Origin: Leifsonia sp052114085 | GTDB taxonomy: Bacteria > Actinomycetota > Actinomycetes > Actinomycetales > Microbacteriaceae | NCBI RefSeq assembly: GCF_052114085.1 | Contig: NZ_JBFREB010000001.1 | Location: forward strand, 3,286,001 to 3,350,000 | DNA: 64,000 bases | Reading direction: 5' to 3' | Shown here: positions 16,399 through 24,476 of the stretch, in pieces | How positions within the stretch are numbered: position 1 is the first letter of the stretch | Layout of the letters: every line of letters begins with the position of its first letter | The notes under the pieces: generated by a model | What the model was told of the DNA's origin: nothing | The model's database searches: none | The model's input: only the letters and a program-made list of their open reading frames with translations | Program-made: the position numbers and the translations under genes

Positions 16399-18087
16399 GT
16401 GTTCAGACCCTCCCGTCTGCGCCGCTCCCCCGTCGCCCTCGCGGGTGTCGCCCTCGCGGGCGCGGCCGCGCTCGCCGGCGCCGGCATCCTCGCGGGTGCG
16501 CCTGCGGTCGCCTATCCCGGCGGCCAGCATGCCGACCACTCCGACCAGACCGTCACCCCGATCAAGCACCTCGTCGTGATCTTCGACGAGAACATCTCGT
16601 TCGACCACTACTTCGGGACCTACCCGAACGCGGCGAACACCGACGGGATGCCGTTCACCGCCTCCCCGAAGACACCGAAGGCGAACACCCTCGCCACCTC
16701 GGGAACCCTGACGAACAATCCCAACCTGTACGCGCCGAAGCGGCTCACCTCCGGCCAGGCTGTGACCTGCGACCAGAACCACAGCTACGCCGCCGAGCAG
16801 GCGGCTGTGGACGGCGGCAAGATGGACCAGTTCGTGCAGAAGACCGAGACCGACACCTGCACCGGCGCCTACGCGGCTCCGGGGCTCGTGATGGACTACT
16901 ACGACGGCAACACGGTCACCGGGCTCTGGAACTACGCGCAGAACTACGCCATGAGCGACAACAGCTGGGACACCACGTTCGGACCGTCGACGCCGGGCGC
17001 GCTCAACCTCATCTCGGGCCAGACCCATGGGGGCACGGCGTACGACCCGAAGACGGGAGCGGTGCTCACCACCTCGACGGCGGTCCAGTCGGCGAACGCC
17101 CAGGGCGTCGGAACCGTGATCGGCGACCCCGACCCGGCCTACGACGACTGCTCGGACAACGACCACACGGCGTCCTCGGCCGTCGTCGGGATGTCCGGCC
17201 GCAATGTCGGCGACCTGCTCAACTCGCGGGGCGTGACGTGGGGATGGTTCCAGGGCGGCTTCACGCCGACCACCGCGTGGAACGGCCAGACCGGCTCCTA
17301 CGCCAAGTGCGACGCGACCACCGCGAACATCGCGGGCGCGACGCCGAAGGACTACTCGCCGCACCACTCGCCGTTCCAGTACTACAAGTCCACGTCGAAC
17401 CCGCACCACCTCCCGCCGACGTCGGTGAAGGCTATCGGGCACACCGACCAGGCCAACCACCAGTACGACCTGACCTCGTTCGATTCGGCGCTCAAGGGGA
17501 ACAACCTCCCGGCGGTGTCGTTCCTGAAGGCGCCAGAGGCTCAGGACGGTCACGCGGGCTACTCCGACCCGATCGACGAGCAGAAGTTCCTCGTCAACGA
17601 GATCAACGCCATCCAGAAGTCGAGCAGCTGGTCGAGCACGGCGGTCGTCCTGGCGTACGACGACTCGGACGGCTGGTACGACCATGTGGCCCCGAAGGTC
17701 ACGAACGGGTCGAACGATCCGGCCGTCGACTCCACGGTCTGCACCAGCGTCACCAAGGTGGCCGGCGGCTACGCCGACCGCTGCGGACCCAGCCAGCGCC
17801 TGCCGCTGCTGGTCGTGTCGCCCTGGGCGGCGCAGAACCGCGTCGACCACACGCCGACCGACCAGACCAGCGTCCTCCGCTTCATCGAGAACAACTGGCT
17901 GACCGGCCGCATCGGTGACGCGTCGTTCGACACGCGTGCCGGCTCGCTCGGCGGCCTGTTCGACTGGTTCCACCCGCAGCAGCGCGAGGTGCTGCTCGAC
18001 CCGACGTCCGGCGCGGTGAGCTCGGTCGTCTCCACCCGCCCGCACTGGCCGGCGCCGCCGCGCGGCGGCTGGAACGCGCAGCCGTAA
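16399..18087 (+). CDS. Secreted phosphoesterase, phospholipase C/acid phosphatase type
   Basis: The 562-aa protein has a signal peptide (about residues 1-38, ending AVAYPG) and the PF04185 phosphoesterase fold. Key motifs are FDENISFDHYFGTYP near residue 58 (metal/nucleophile site), APEAQDGHAGYSDP near 380 and LAYDDSDGWYDHVAP near 420. It probably hydrolyses phospholipids or other phosphomonoesters outside the cell. A strong AAGGAAGAAGGA precedes the GTG. It lies 69 nt after efeB, so co-transcription is possible. A perfect 14-bp hairpin follows the stop. Confidence 0.88.
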   Translation: MFRPSRLRRSPVALAGVALAGAAALAGAGILAGAPAVAYPGGQHADHSDQTVTPIKHLVVIFDENISFDHYFGTYPNAANTDGMPFTASPKTPKANTLATSGTLTNNPNLYAPKRLTSGQAVTCDQNHSYAAEQAAVDGGKMDQFVQKTETDTCTGAYAAPGLVMDYYDGNTVTGLWNYAQNYAMSDNSWDTTFGPSTPGALNLISGQTHGGTAYDPKTGAVLTTSTAVQSANAQGVGTVIGDPDPAYDDCSDNDHTASSAVVGMSGRNVGDLLNSRGVTWGWFQGGFTPTTAWNGQTGSYAKCDATTANIAGATPKDYSPHHSPFQYYKSTSNPHHLPPTSVKAIGHTDQANHQYDLTSFDSALKGNNLPAVSFLKAPEAQDGHAGYSDPIDEQKFLVNEINAIQKSSSWSSTAVVLAYDDSDGWYDHVAPKVTNGSNDPAVDSTVCTSVTKVAGGYADRCGPSQRLPLLVVSPWAAQNRVDHTPTDQTSVLRFIENNWLTGRIGDASFDTRAGSLGGLFDWFHPQQREVLLDPTSGAVSSVVSTRPHWPAPPRGGWNAQP

Positions 18088-18096
18088 GTCACGTCT

Positions 18097-18128
18097 GAGG
18101 GGCGGTCCGCCGGTGCGGACCGCCCCTC
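18097..18128 (+). terminator. Hairpin terminator after the phosphoesterase gene
   Basis: GAGGGGCGGTCCGC pairs perfectly over 14 bp with GCGGACCGCCCCTC across a 4-nt loop, starting 9 nt after the stop codon. There is no clear T-tract, as is common in high-GC Actinobacteria. Confidence 0.8.
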
Positions 18129-18138
18129 TCGTGTGCCG

Positions 18139-18218
18139 TTGAAGGAGGATGAGGCCCGAATCTCCTTCGATTGGCAGTGGCGCGAGAGATTCGGCCGGAA
18201 ATCGTTCGAATCTCCTTC
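18139..18218. repeat. Palindromic intergenic element, type 1, copy B
   Basis: This 80-bp relative of the 2752-2832 element has the same four-arm order: GAAGGAG, CGAATCTCCTTCGATTGGCA, GAGAGATTCGGCCGG, GAATCTCCTTC. It again lies between convergent genes (phosphoesterase and Nudix). The differences between copies keep some pairings, mainly in the outer arms. Confidence 0.75.
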
Positions 18219-18246
18219 GCTGCGGCACGCCCGCCCGCGTGATGCG

Positions 18247-18651
18247 TCAGTCGATCAGGCCGAGGCCGACGAGGCGGCGGAGCACATCCACGCCGGCGGG
18301 CGGGCAGCGGTTCGCGTCGGCGCTGGTCGTCCAGTGCACAGCACCCACCTCGCCGGACGGCACCGGGTCGTCGTCCGTCCAGCCCCGGAACACCCGCATG
18401 TGCACCTGGCGGCCATCCGGCTCGCCATGCGCCTGCGTCCGCACCTCGAACAGCTCCTCGAGGTCGCCCGGCGTGAACTGCAACGCCACTTCCTCGAACG
18501 CCTCGCGGGCCGCGGCCTCTGCGGCCGTCTCGCCCGGATCGACCTTCCCGCCGGGCATGTAATAGACCTCGCGTCCGCGTGCGGTGACCATCAGCACTGC
18601 CCGGTCGCGCACGACCGCGACGGCGGAGACGATCAGAGGGGCGGCAGTCAT
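18247..18651 (-). CDS. Nudix hydrolase
   Basis: The 134-aa protein has a complete Nudix box: GGKVDPGET near residue 34 followed by REAFEEV, giving the G-x5-E-x7-REUxEExGU pattern with the metal-binding glutamates. Typical substrates are (d)NTPs or nucleoside diphosphate derivatives. A TAGCGT hexamer 6 nt before the ATG suggests a leaderless transcript. Confidence 0.9.
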   Translation of the reverse strand: MTAAPLIVSAVAVVRDRAVLMVTARGREVYYMPGGKVDPGETAAEAAAREAFEEVALQFTPGDLEELFEVRTQAHGEPDGRQVHMRVFRGWTDDDPVPSGEVGAVHWTTSADANRCPPAGVDVLRRLVGLGLID

Positions 18652-18688
18652 GGCTCCACGCTAGCGGGCGGTCTTCGCGCGGCGCTCG

Positions 18689-19138
18689 CTAGGGCGTCTC
18701 CGCCACCTGCTTCAGCTTGCGCAGACCTTTCTCGAAGTCGCCGCCGACCAGCTTCTCGAGGCTCATGACGCGGTAGATCAGTTTCCGCGGCGTCTCCATG
18801 CGCCAGGTGACCCGTGTCCCATCCCCGTCCGGCTCCAGGATGAAGCGGAGCTCATTGGAGGAACGGAACGGCCGCGTGAACTCCAGGTGGATGCCGACGT
18901 GGTCAGCCTCCACCGCCGTCACCCGCATCCTGCCGGACCCGGCCTTGCGATTGCCGGACCACGCGTAGGTCGAGCCGATCGCGCCGGGCTCTCCCGTGTA
19001 GTCGCGGCTGAGGTCGGGATCGAGGTCCTCCCAGGGCGACCATTGCGTCCACTCGGGCAGCCGCGCGATGTGCGGGAGGAGCTGGTCGCGGGTGGCGCGG
19101 ATCTGCAGGGCGCGCTCGACGGAGAGGGTTCCGGCCAT
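18689..19138 (-). CDS. SRPBCC family protein
   Basis: The 149-aa protein shows the START/Bet v 1-like ligand-binding fold: N-terminal SVERALQIRATRDQLLPHIA helix-grip entry, WTQWSPWEDLDPDLS loop and the C-terminal helix EKLVGGDFEKGLRKLKQVAE. The YTGEPGAIGSTYAWSGN segment is typical of polyketide-cyclase/AHSA1-like members. TAGGGT lies 6 nt before the ATG, so it is probably leaderless. Ligand unknown. Confidence 0.85.
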   Translation of the reverse strand: MAGTLSVERALQIRATRDQLLPHIARLPEWTQWSPWEDLDPDLSRDYTGEPGAIGSTYAWSGNRKAGSGRMRVTAVEADHVGIHLEFTRPFRSSNELRFILEPDGDGTRVTWRMETPRKLIYRVMSLEKLVGGDFEKGLRKLKQVAETP

Positions 19139-19216
19139 AGCGCGACCCTAGCGTCCGGGAGCGCCACGCGGCGAGGGCATTCCGGCGCACCCCCCGACAG
19201 TGGCAGGATCGGGGGC

Positions 19217-20140
19217 GTGACCGGCCGAACGATGCTGCTCGACAGCGCCTCCCTCTACTTCCGCGCGTTCTACGGCGTGCCTGACACGGTGAAGGCTCCG
19301 GACGGCTCCCCCATCAACGCGGTGCGCGGGTTCCTGGACATCATCGCCAAGCTCGTGACGGACTACAGCCCGGATGCGCTGGTCGCCTGCTGGGACGACG
19401 ACTGGCGTCCGCGTTGGCGGGTCGATCTCATCCCGAGTTACAAGGCGCACCGCGTGGCGAAGGTCGTCCCGGACGGGGTGGATGTGGAGGAGACGCCCGA
19501 GGCGCTGGTCGCCCAGGTTCCGGTGATCCGCGAGGTGCTCGACGCCGTCGGCATCCCGATCGTCGGAGCTTCTCTCGCCGAGGCCGACGACGTCATCGGG
19601 ACGCTTGCGACCCACGGTGAGGGGCCGGTGGATGTGGTGACCGGCGACCGGGACCTGTTCCAGCTCGTCGACGACGCGCGCAAGGTGCGCATCATCTATA
19701 CCGCTCGCGGCATGAGCAACCTGGAGCTGGTCACCGGCGACGTCCTCGAGCGGAAGTACGGGGTCCGGGCCGACCAGTACGCCGACTTCGCGGCAATGCG
19801 CGGCGACTCCTCCGACGGCCTCCCCGGCGTCGCCGGCATCGGCGAGAAGACCGCCGCAGCGCTGCTCGCCGAGTACGGCGATCTCGCCGGGATCATCGCC
19901 GCAGCGGAAGATTCCGCTAGCGGCATGAAGCCGGCGGCCCGGGCACGTTTCGCCGCCGCACGCGACTACCTCGCGGTCGCACCGCAGGTCGTCGGGGTGA
20001 TGCGCGACCTCCCGCTGCGCGAGGTGGATGCGCGACTGACCTCCCCGACGACCGATCAGCGGGCGGCACTCGATGCGCTCTCGGAGCGCTGGGGACTCGG
20101 CGGCTCGCTGGACCGCCTGCTGACCGCACTCGACCGCTGA
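19217..20140 (+). CDS. 5'-3' exonuclease (PolI N-terminal/FEN-like)
   Basis: The 307-aa stand-alone flap-nuclease-like enzyme has FEN/PIN acidic residues in TMLLDSASLYFRAF, ACWDDDWRPRWR, ASLAEADDVIGTLA and VTGDRDLFQLV, then the DNA-binding helix-hairpin-helix GLPGVAGIGEKTAAALLAEYG near 205-225. It probably removes RNA primers or processes flaps. GTG 19217 lies 7 nt after CAGGAT and is likely leaderless. It is separate from any DNA polymerase domain. Confidence 0.9.
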   Translation: MTGRTMLLDSASLYFRAFYGVPDTVKAPDGSPINAVRGFLDIIAKLVTDYSPDALVACWDDDWRPRWRVDLIPSYKAHRVAKVVPDGVDVEETPEALVAQVPVIREVLDAVGIPIVGASLAEADDVIGTLATHGEGPVDVVTGDRDLFQLVDDARKVRIIYTARGMSNLELVTGDVLERKYGVRADQYADFAAMRGDSSDGLPGVAGIGEKTAAALLAEYGDLAGIIAAAEDSASGMKPAARARFAAARDYLAVAPQVVGVMRDLPLREVDARLTSPTTDQRAALDALSERWGLGGSLDRLLTALDR

Positions 20141-20160
20141 CGGGAGTGGGCGGGCGCCGG

Positions 20161-21399
20161 TCAGCCGTCGGGTGCCCACCGCCACAGCTCGCGTTGCGTG
20201 AGCAGCGCCAGCTCGCGGAGCACGTCCAGGTCGGCCTCACCGTCGGCGCGCGCTCGCGGTGAACGTCCGAAGACGCACAGAGCTCCGATGCGCGTGCCGT
20301 CCGGAGCCTCAACGGGGTAGCCGGCGTAATAGCGCAAGCCGGCGGGGCCGGTCACGAGCGCGTTGGCCGCGAAACGGACGTCCTCTGCGGCGTTCGGAAC
20401 GACCATGCCGTCGGGAGTCTCAATGGTGTGGATGCACGCCGACTGCTCGATGGGGATCTGCCTGAGCACGGAGCCCGTCGACGCCAGCGGCCACTCGTTC
20501 CGGTCATCGAGGACCGTGAACATGGCGATCTCGGTACCGAGCGTGCGCTTGGCCGTACCCACGATTCCGTCGAGCCGGGCGTCTCCACCGCGGAGGCTGA
20601 GCTGGAGACGCTCGATCGCATCCACCCGGTCGCCACCATCGTTGGTGGGCGTCGCCCGCTGCGCCTCGCGCTCCTGAAGCGCGGGAGCCAGGACGTCGAC
20701 GATCTGGCGGGCCCAGAACAGGTAGTCGGCAGGGGTGCGGTGCCGACGCGCGTGTCGCGTCGACGCATCCGGGGCGGGGGCGTCGAGTTGGGCGTACAGC
20801 GCGCCCGTCTCGCGGCACACGGTTCGAGCGGTGGCGTCGAGCCGTTCTCCGTGACACTGCGCCACTCCGCCTGCGAAGCTGTCGTCCGGGGCGATGGAGC
20901 GGAGCGGCTGGGCGCCGAGCCAGACCACCGAGCGCGGGCCGCACGAGCGCACGTGGGTGAGCAACCGGCGCAGGCGTTCCCCCCACGCGTGTGCTTCTTC
21001 GAGCCGGACCGCATCGGCCTCGGCGCCGCTCAGGATCACGGCATCGTAGCGTTCGAACCTCGCCCCGTCGACCAGTCGCGGCAGACGCCGAACCCCGGCC
21101 GACGGGTGCGGGACGACATCCACGACGGCGCCTCGGCCGGTGGCCGCGGCCAGCTGCCGCGCGATGGCGCCGGGCAGCGCCATATCGTGGCTCCGGACCC
21201 CCCACCCGACGGCCGGACCGGACCCGACCAGGAGCACACGGAGGGAGCGGCGCCCTGCGGCGTACGCCTGACGGCTGCCCTCGGGCTGGACAAGGCGGGA
21301 GCGGATGGCGCCGACGCGCGCACGCCACGCGACCATCGCCAGGCGGCGTGGCAGCGACAGCGGTTCGTCGTGCACGATTCGAACGTAACCCGGCCCCAT
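20161..21399 (-). CDS. Degenerate SGNH hydrolase-like domain fused to GAF domain
   Basis: The 412-aa protein has an N-terminal alpha/beta domain of SGNH/GDSL layout (about residues 52-240) and a C-terminal GAF sensor (about 265-405). The GDSL block I is GSGPAVGWGV, where the nucleophile Ser position is Gly, the GxND block is replaced by SGAEAD, and the DxxH block is not evident. The first half is therefore likely non-catalytic. The GAF carries the SACIHTIETPD and AALC-like FxGYPV patterns. GGGGGAG precedes the ATG. A cytoplasmic sensor or scaffold is inferred. Confidence 0.7.
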   Translation of the reverse strand: MGPGYVRIVHDEPLSLPRRLAMVAWRARVGAIRSRLVQPEGSRQAYAAGRRSLRVLLVGSGPAVGWGVRSHDMALPGAIARQLAAATGRGAVVDVVPHPSAGVRRLPRLVDGARFERYDAVILSGAEADAVRLEEAHAWGERLRRLLTHVRSCGPRSVVWLGAQPLRSIAPDDSFAGGVAQCHGERLDATARTVCRETGALYAQLDAPAPDASTRHARRHRTPADYLFWARQIVDVLAPALQEREAQRATPTNDGGDRVDAIERLQLSLRGGDARLDGIVGTAKRTLGTEIAMFTVLDDRNEWPLASTGSVLRQIPIEQSACIHTIETPDGMVVPNAAEDVRFAANALVTGPAGLRYYAGYPVEAPDGTRIGALCVFGRSPRARADGEADLDVLRELALLTQRELWRWAPDG

Positions 21400-21482
21400 T
21401 GGCTCCCCCGTCCCGGTGCCCCGGGTGTGTTCGTTGCAGCGAAGCCCGACGCGGCGGACTGGCCACGGCTGGGCCCCGCGCA

Positions 21483-21576
21483 CCGGAAGCGGAGGAGTTG
21501 CGGCCAGTTCCGCCCCCGAGTTCCTCCGTTGTCCGCGATTCGAGGAGCCGCGCAGCCGCACGTCCTCCGTTTCCGG
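21483..21576. repeat. Palindromic intergenic element, type 2, copy A
   Basis: This 94-bp element has outer arms CCGGAAGCGGAGGA and TCCTCCGTTTCCGG (13 of 14 positions paired) enclosing TTCCTCCGTT and CGAGGAGCCG, so the motif again alternates in orientation four times. A relative lies at 31491-31583. Confidence 0.7.
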
Positions 21577-21616
21577 TGGGGCCACGGAGACGGTCAGCAG
21601 CGACCGTGGGGCCTAC

Positions 21617-21703
21617 GAAAGGGAGGAGACGCCGCCGCAGGAAGGCCGCCACATGGGAAAGGGAGGAGGACACGGCGAGCGCTGCCGCATCCTCCTCCCT
21701 TTC
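21617..21703. repeat. Palindromic intergenic element, type 3
   Basis: The arms GAAAGGGAGGAG (21617-21628) and GAAAGGGAGGAGGA (21657-21670) can each pair with TCCTCCTCCCTTTC (21690-21703); the inner pairing is a perfect 14 bp. It begins 17 nt after the aldo/keto reductase stop on its transcribed strand, so it may also act as its terminator. Confidence 0.65.
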
Positions 21704-21720
21704 TGCCGGGGCCGAACGGG

Positions 21721-22659
21721 CTACGGCAGGATGTGGCCCGCCGACGTGAACAGGCGGTACCACTCCTGTCGGGTGAGGGGGATCTCGGAGCCTGCGGCCG
21801 AGTCGCGGACGCGCTGCTCGTTCGTCGTGCCGAGTACCACCTGCATTCCGGCCGGGTGGCGGGTGATCCATGCGACGGCGATCGCGGTCGGCGTCACGTC
21901 GTACTTCTCGGCCAGCTCCTCGATCACATCGTTGAGTTCCGCGTAGTTCTCGCGGTCACCGAGGAAGACCCCGTCGAAGAAGCCCTTCTGGAACGGTGAC
22001 CAGGCCTGCAGCACGATGTCGTGCAGCCGGGCGTAGTCGAGGATGCCGTTGTCGCGCGAGATGGACTGGTCGAGTCCGGCCATGTTGGCGGCGACTCCCT
22101 GGGCGATGAGCGGCGCGTGGGTGATGCTGAGCTGCACCTGGTTGGCCACCAGCGGCTGGGAGAGCGACCGCTGCAGCAGTTCGATCTGCCCGGGCGTCTG
22201 ATTCGAGACGCCGAACGCGCGCACCTTGCCGGCGCTCTGCAGCTCGTCGAACGCGAGCGCGACGTCGTCCGGCTCGATCAGGGTGTCCGGACGGTGCAGC
22301 AGCAGGATGTCGAGGTAATCGGTCCGGAGTGCGGCGAGCGACTCATCCACCGAGCGGAGGATGTGCTCGCGCGAGAAGTCGAAGTAGCCGTCGCGGATGC
22401 CGACCTTCGACTGGATGACCACCTGGTCGCGCTCGGCCGCCGGGATGGCACCAGCGTCGCCAAAGCGGCGCTCGCTGCCGTGACGTTCCTCGCCGTAGAT
22501 ATCGGCGTGGTCGAACATCGTGATGCCCTCGTCGCGGGCGGTGCGGACGAGGGTGCGGATCTGCTCGTCGTCGAGGGGCGAGATGCGCATGAGTCCGAGG
22601 ACGACGTTCGACGCCGTGATCTCGGTCCGGGGGAAGGTGAAGGTCTTCATGTCTTCCAT
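21721..22659 (-). CDS. Aldo/keto reductase (YdhF-like)
   Basis: This 312-aa NADPH-dependent (beta/alpha)8 reductase has the catalytic tetrad visible as Asp and Tyr in FDHADIYG near residue 50-56, Lys in VIQSKVGIRDG near 84, and His in ILLLHRPD near 120. The AFGVSNQTP and C-terminal VLGTTNEQRV cofactor motifs are also present. The ATG at 22659 has a GAGGGG site 4 nt upstream; MKTFTF at 22650 is the alternative. Substrate unknown. Confidence 0.9.
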   Translation of the reverse strand: MEDMKTFTFPRTEITASNVVLGLMRISPLDDEQIRTLVRTARDEGITMFDHADIYGEERHGSERRFGDAGAIPAAERDQVVIQSKVGIRDGYFDFSREHILRSVDESLAALRTDYLDILLLHRPDTLIEPDDVALAFDELQSAGKVRAFGVSNQTPGQIELLQRSLSQPLVANQVQLSITHAPLIAQGVAANMAGLDQSISRDNGILDYARLHDIVLQAWSPFQKGFFDGVFLGDRENYAELNDVIEELAEKYDVTPTAIAVAWITRHPAGMQVVLGTTNEQRVRDSAAGSEIPLTRQEWYRLFTSAGHILP

Positions 22660-22734
22660 CTAACCCCTCGTCAACCCCCTGGCGCCGCGGAATTCTGCGA
22701 CTACCGTCTGTGATGCTAAAGAAGGAGCACCCCG

Positions 22735-23019
22735 ATGACCATGACGCCTGATTTCCATGTCGCTGTCGAAGATTTCGCGAAGGAGACGGGGCTGCGCGGT
22801 CGTCCGCCGGCGATCTCCGGCTACATCGTCAATGCCCTCGGACGCGATTTCCGCGTCACCGACGAGATGGCCCGGATCTTCCTCAACCAGGTCGAGCGCG
22901 TCGCCGCGACCGACGCCTCCGCGCTGGTGGTGCTGCGGCACGAGGCCGGCATCGAGCTCCTGCTGGTCACCGACGACAACTCGTTCTCGATCCGCACGGC
23001 CACCTCCTCCGCCTCGTAG
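22735..23019 (+). CDS. Hypothetical protein (94 aa)
   Basis: A small alpha/beta soluble protein (MTMTPDFHVAVEDFAKETGL start; ELLLVTDDNSFSI near the end) with a strong GAAGGAG ribosome site. Its TAG stop forms the first three bases of a TAGGCT hexamer 6 nt before the next gene. No family recognised. Confidence 0.6.
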   Translation: MTMTPDFHVAVEDFAKETGLRGRPPAISGYIVNALGRDFRVTDEMARIFLNQVERVAATDASALVVLRHEAGIELLLVTDDNSFSIRTATSSAS

Positions 23020-23028
23020 GCTCGTCCC

Positions 23029-23562
23029 GTGGACGGCGGGACGGACGAGGACGCGATCGCGCGCATCCACGCGGCCGTCGAGGATGCGGTCAAGACGCTC
23101 GAAGCCGCGGCCGCGCGTCAGGAGGCGCTGGCCGAGTTCGTCCCCGCGCGACGGCGATTCCTGATGAGGCGTGAGCCGGTACTGCGTCGGATCGGCGCCG
23201 TGTGGCGGCTGGGGGTCTTCCTTCTGGACGCCGAGGGCAGTCTCCGCGCGACGGGATCGCTCGTCCGGGCGACGCCTCCCGGGCGCCCGCAATACCAGTC
23301 GCGGTCCGCCGAGGACCGACGCTCGCTTCGGGCCGCGGCCCAGCGCGGGCACTTCCGGGACGGCGAGACCGTGAACTTCGACGCGCCGGCGATCCCCATG
23401 GAGGTGTCGGCCCTTCGCGCAACGACCGGTCCGCTGTTCCTGCGCGACAGCAGGCCGATGGTTCGGTGGAGCGCGACGGCCCACGACGCCGACGCCCGCG
23501 AATTCGGGGGTTACCTCGCCGAGCGGGTGGAACTGCTGTCCCACCCGCCCGACGGGGCCTGA
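23029..23562 (+). CDS. Conserved hypothetical protein (177 aa)
   Basis: The protein has an N-terminal helix, then FVPARRRFLMRREPVLRRIG and WRLGVFLLDAEGSLRATGSLVRA, which I associate with a small conserved Microbacteriaceae family sometimes labelled glutaminase by similarity; there is no glutaminase active-site motif here. GTG 23029 lies 6 nt after TAGGCT, which is formed by the preceding stop codon, so an own leaderless promoter is likely. Ends 1 nt before the convergent YtxH-like gene. Confidence 0.65.
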   Translation: MDGGTDEDAIARIHAAVEDAVKTLEAAAARQEALAEFVPARRRFLMRREPVLRRIGAVWRLGVFLLDAEGSLRATGSLVRATPPGRPQYQSRSAEDRRSLRAAAQRGHFRDGETVNFDAPAIPMEVSALRATTGPLFLRDSRPMVRWSATAHDADAREFGGYLAERVELLSHPPDGA

Positions 23563-23563
23563 A

Positions 23564-23860
23564 TCAGACGGCGGGCGACGGGGTGGCGGGGCCCGCGTCG
23601 GAGCCGCCCTTGCCGGTGACCTGGTCGATCTTGGCCGAGGCCTTCTCGGTCACCTTGCTGACGGTCTCGCTGACCTTGCCCCCGACGTCGGACGCGGTGC
23701 GCCCGGCGAGGTCCTTCACATCGCCCTTCACGTGCTGCACGGTGTCGGACCCGGCGAACCCGCGCCACTTGCGGCGCAGATCCTCGTAAGCGCCGCGCCC
23801 TGCGCGCGTCCCGATGACGTACCCGACGGCCACTCCTGCGGCAAAGATGATGATCTTCAT
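23564..23860 (-). CDS. YtxH-like membrane-associated protein
   Basis: The 98-aa protein starts with one membrane segment containing GVAVGYVIGTRAGRGAYEDL, the YtxH/gas-vesicle-like signature, followed by a charged amphipathic repeat (KVSETVSKVTEKASAKIDQV) of coiled-coil type. TACCGT lies 7 nt before the ATG at 23860, suggesting a leaderless mRNA. Stress-related membrane roles are typical for the family. Confidence 0.75.
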   Translation of the reverse strand: MKIIIFAAGVAVGYVIGTRAGRGAYEDLRRKWRGFAGSDTVQHVKGDVKDLAGRTASDVGGKVSETVSKVTEKASAKIDQVTGKGGSDAGPATPSPAV

Positions 23861-23924
23861 GGCGTGCACGGTACGCGCCGAGGCTCGACCGCGACAGCCC
23901 CGTCTGGTCCGTCAGGGGCACAAT

Positions 23925-24467
23925 GTGAGCGTGACCGGTGATCGGGCAGGCGACGGAACGGCGATCCTCGTCGAGGGGGCAAGCGACCGCGCGGCCGTGC
24001 TGACCGCAGCCGACCTCCTGGGCGTGGACCTCGCGGGCGACGGGGTGCAGGTCGTCCCGATGGGAGGCGCGATGAGCGTCCGGCGTTTCGTCGCGGAGCT
24101 GGGGCCGCAGGGAGCGGGGCTGCGGCTGCGTGGCCTGTGCGACGCGGGCGAGGTCCGATTCTTCGAGCGGGCGGGGCTGCCGGACGACGCCGTGTTCGTC
24201 TGCCGGCCGGATCTGGAGGCGGAACTGCTCGCCGCCCTCGGCCACGAGCGCACGGCGGCGGTGCTGGAGGCCGAGGGCGACTTGCGCCTGTTCCGGACGT
24301 TCCAGCAACAGCCGGCTCAGCGGGAGCGGACTCTCGACCAGCAGCTGCACCGCTTTCTCGGCACGACCTCGGGCCGCAAGGAGCACTACGGCGCTGTGCT
24401 CGCCTCCGCACTGCCGGCCGACGAGCTCCCCGCACCGCTCCGCGAGGTGGTGCAGGCGCCGAACTAG
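23925..24467 (+). CDS. Stand-alone OLD-type TOPRIM domain protein
   Basis: This 180-aa protein resembles the TOPRIM domain of OLD-family nucleases without the ATPase: catalytic Glu in TAILVEGASDRAAVL, acidic motif in RGLCDAGEVRFF and DLEAELLAALG. A basic C-terminal TTSGRKEHYG follows. It likely binds or cuts nucleic acid through metal ions. GTG 23925 has an AGGGG site; GTG 23931 is possible. Its TAG stop forms part of a TAGGGT hexamer before the TPR gene. Confidence 0.75.
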   Translation: MSVTGDRAGDGTAILVEGASDRAAVLTAADLLGVDLAGDGVQVVPMGGAMSVRRFVAELGPQGAGLRLRGLCDAGEVRFFERAGLPDDAVFVCRPDLEAELLAALGHERTAAVLEAEGDLRLFRTFQQQPAQRERTLDQQLHRFLGTTSGRKEHYGAVLASALPADELPAPLREVVQAPN

Positions 24468-24476
24468 GGTGGGGGG

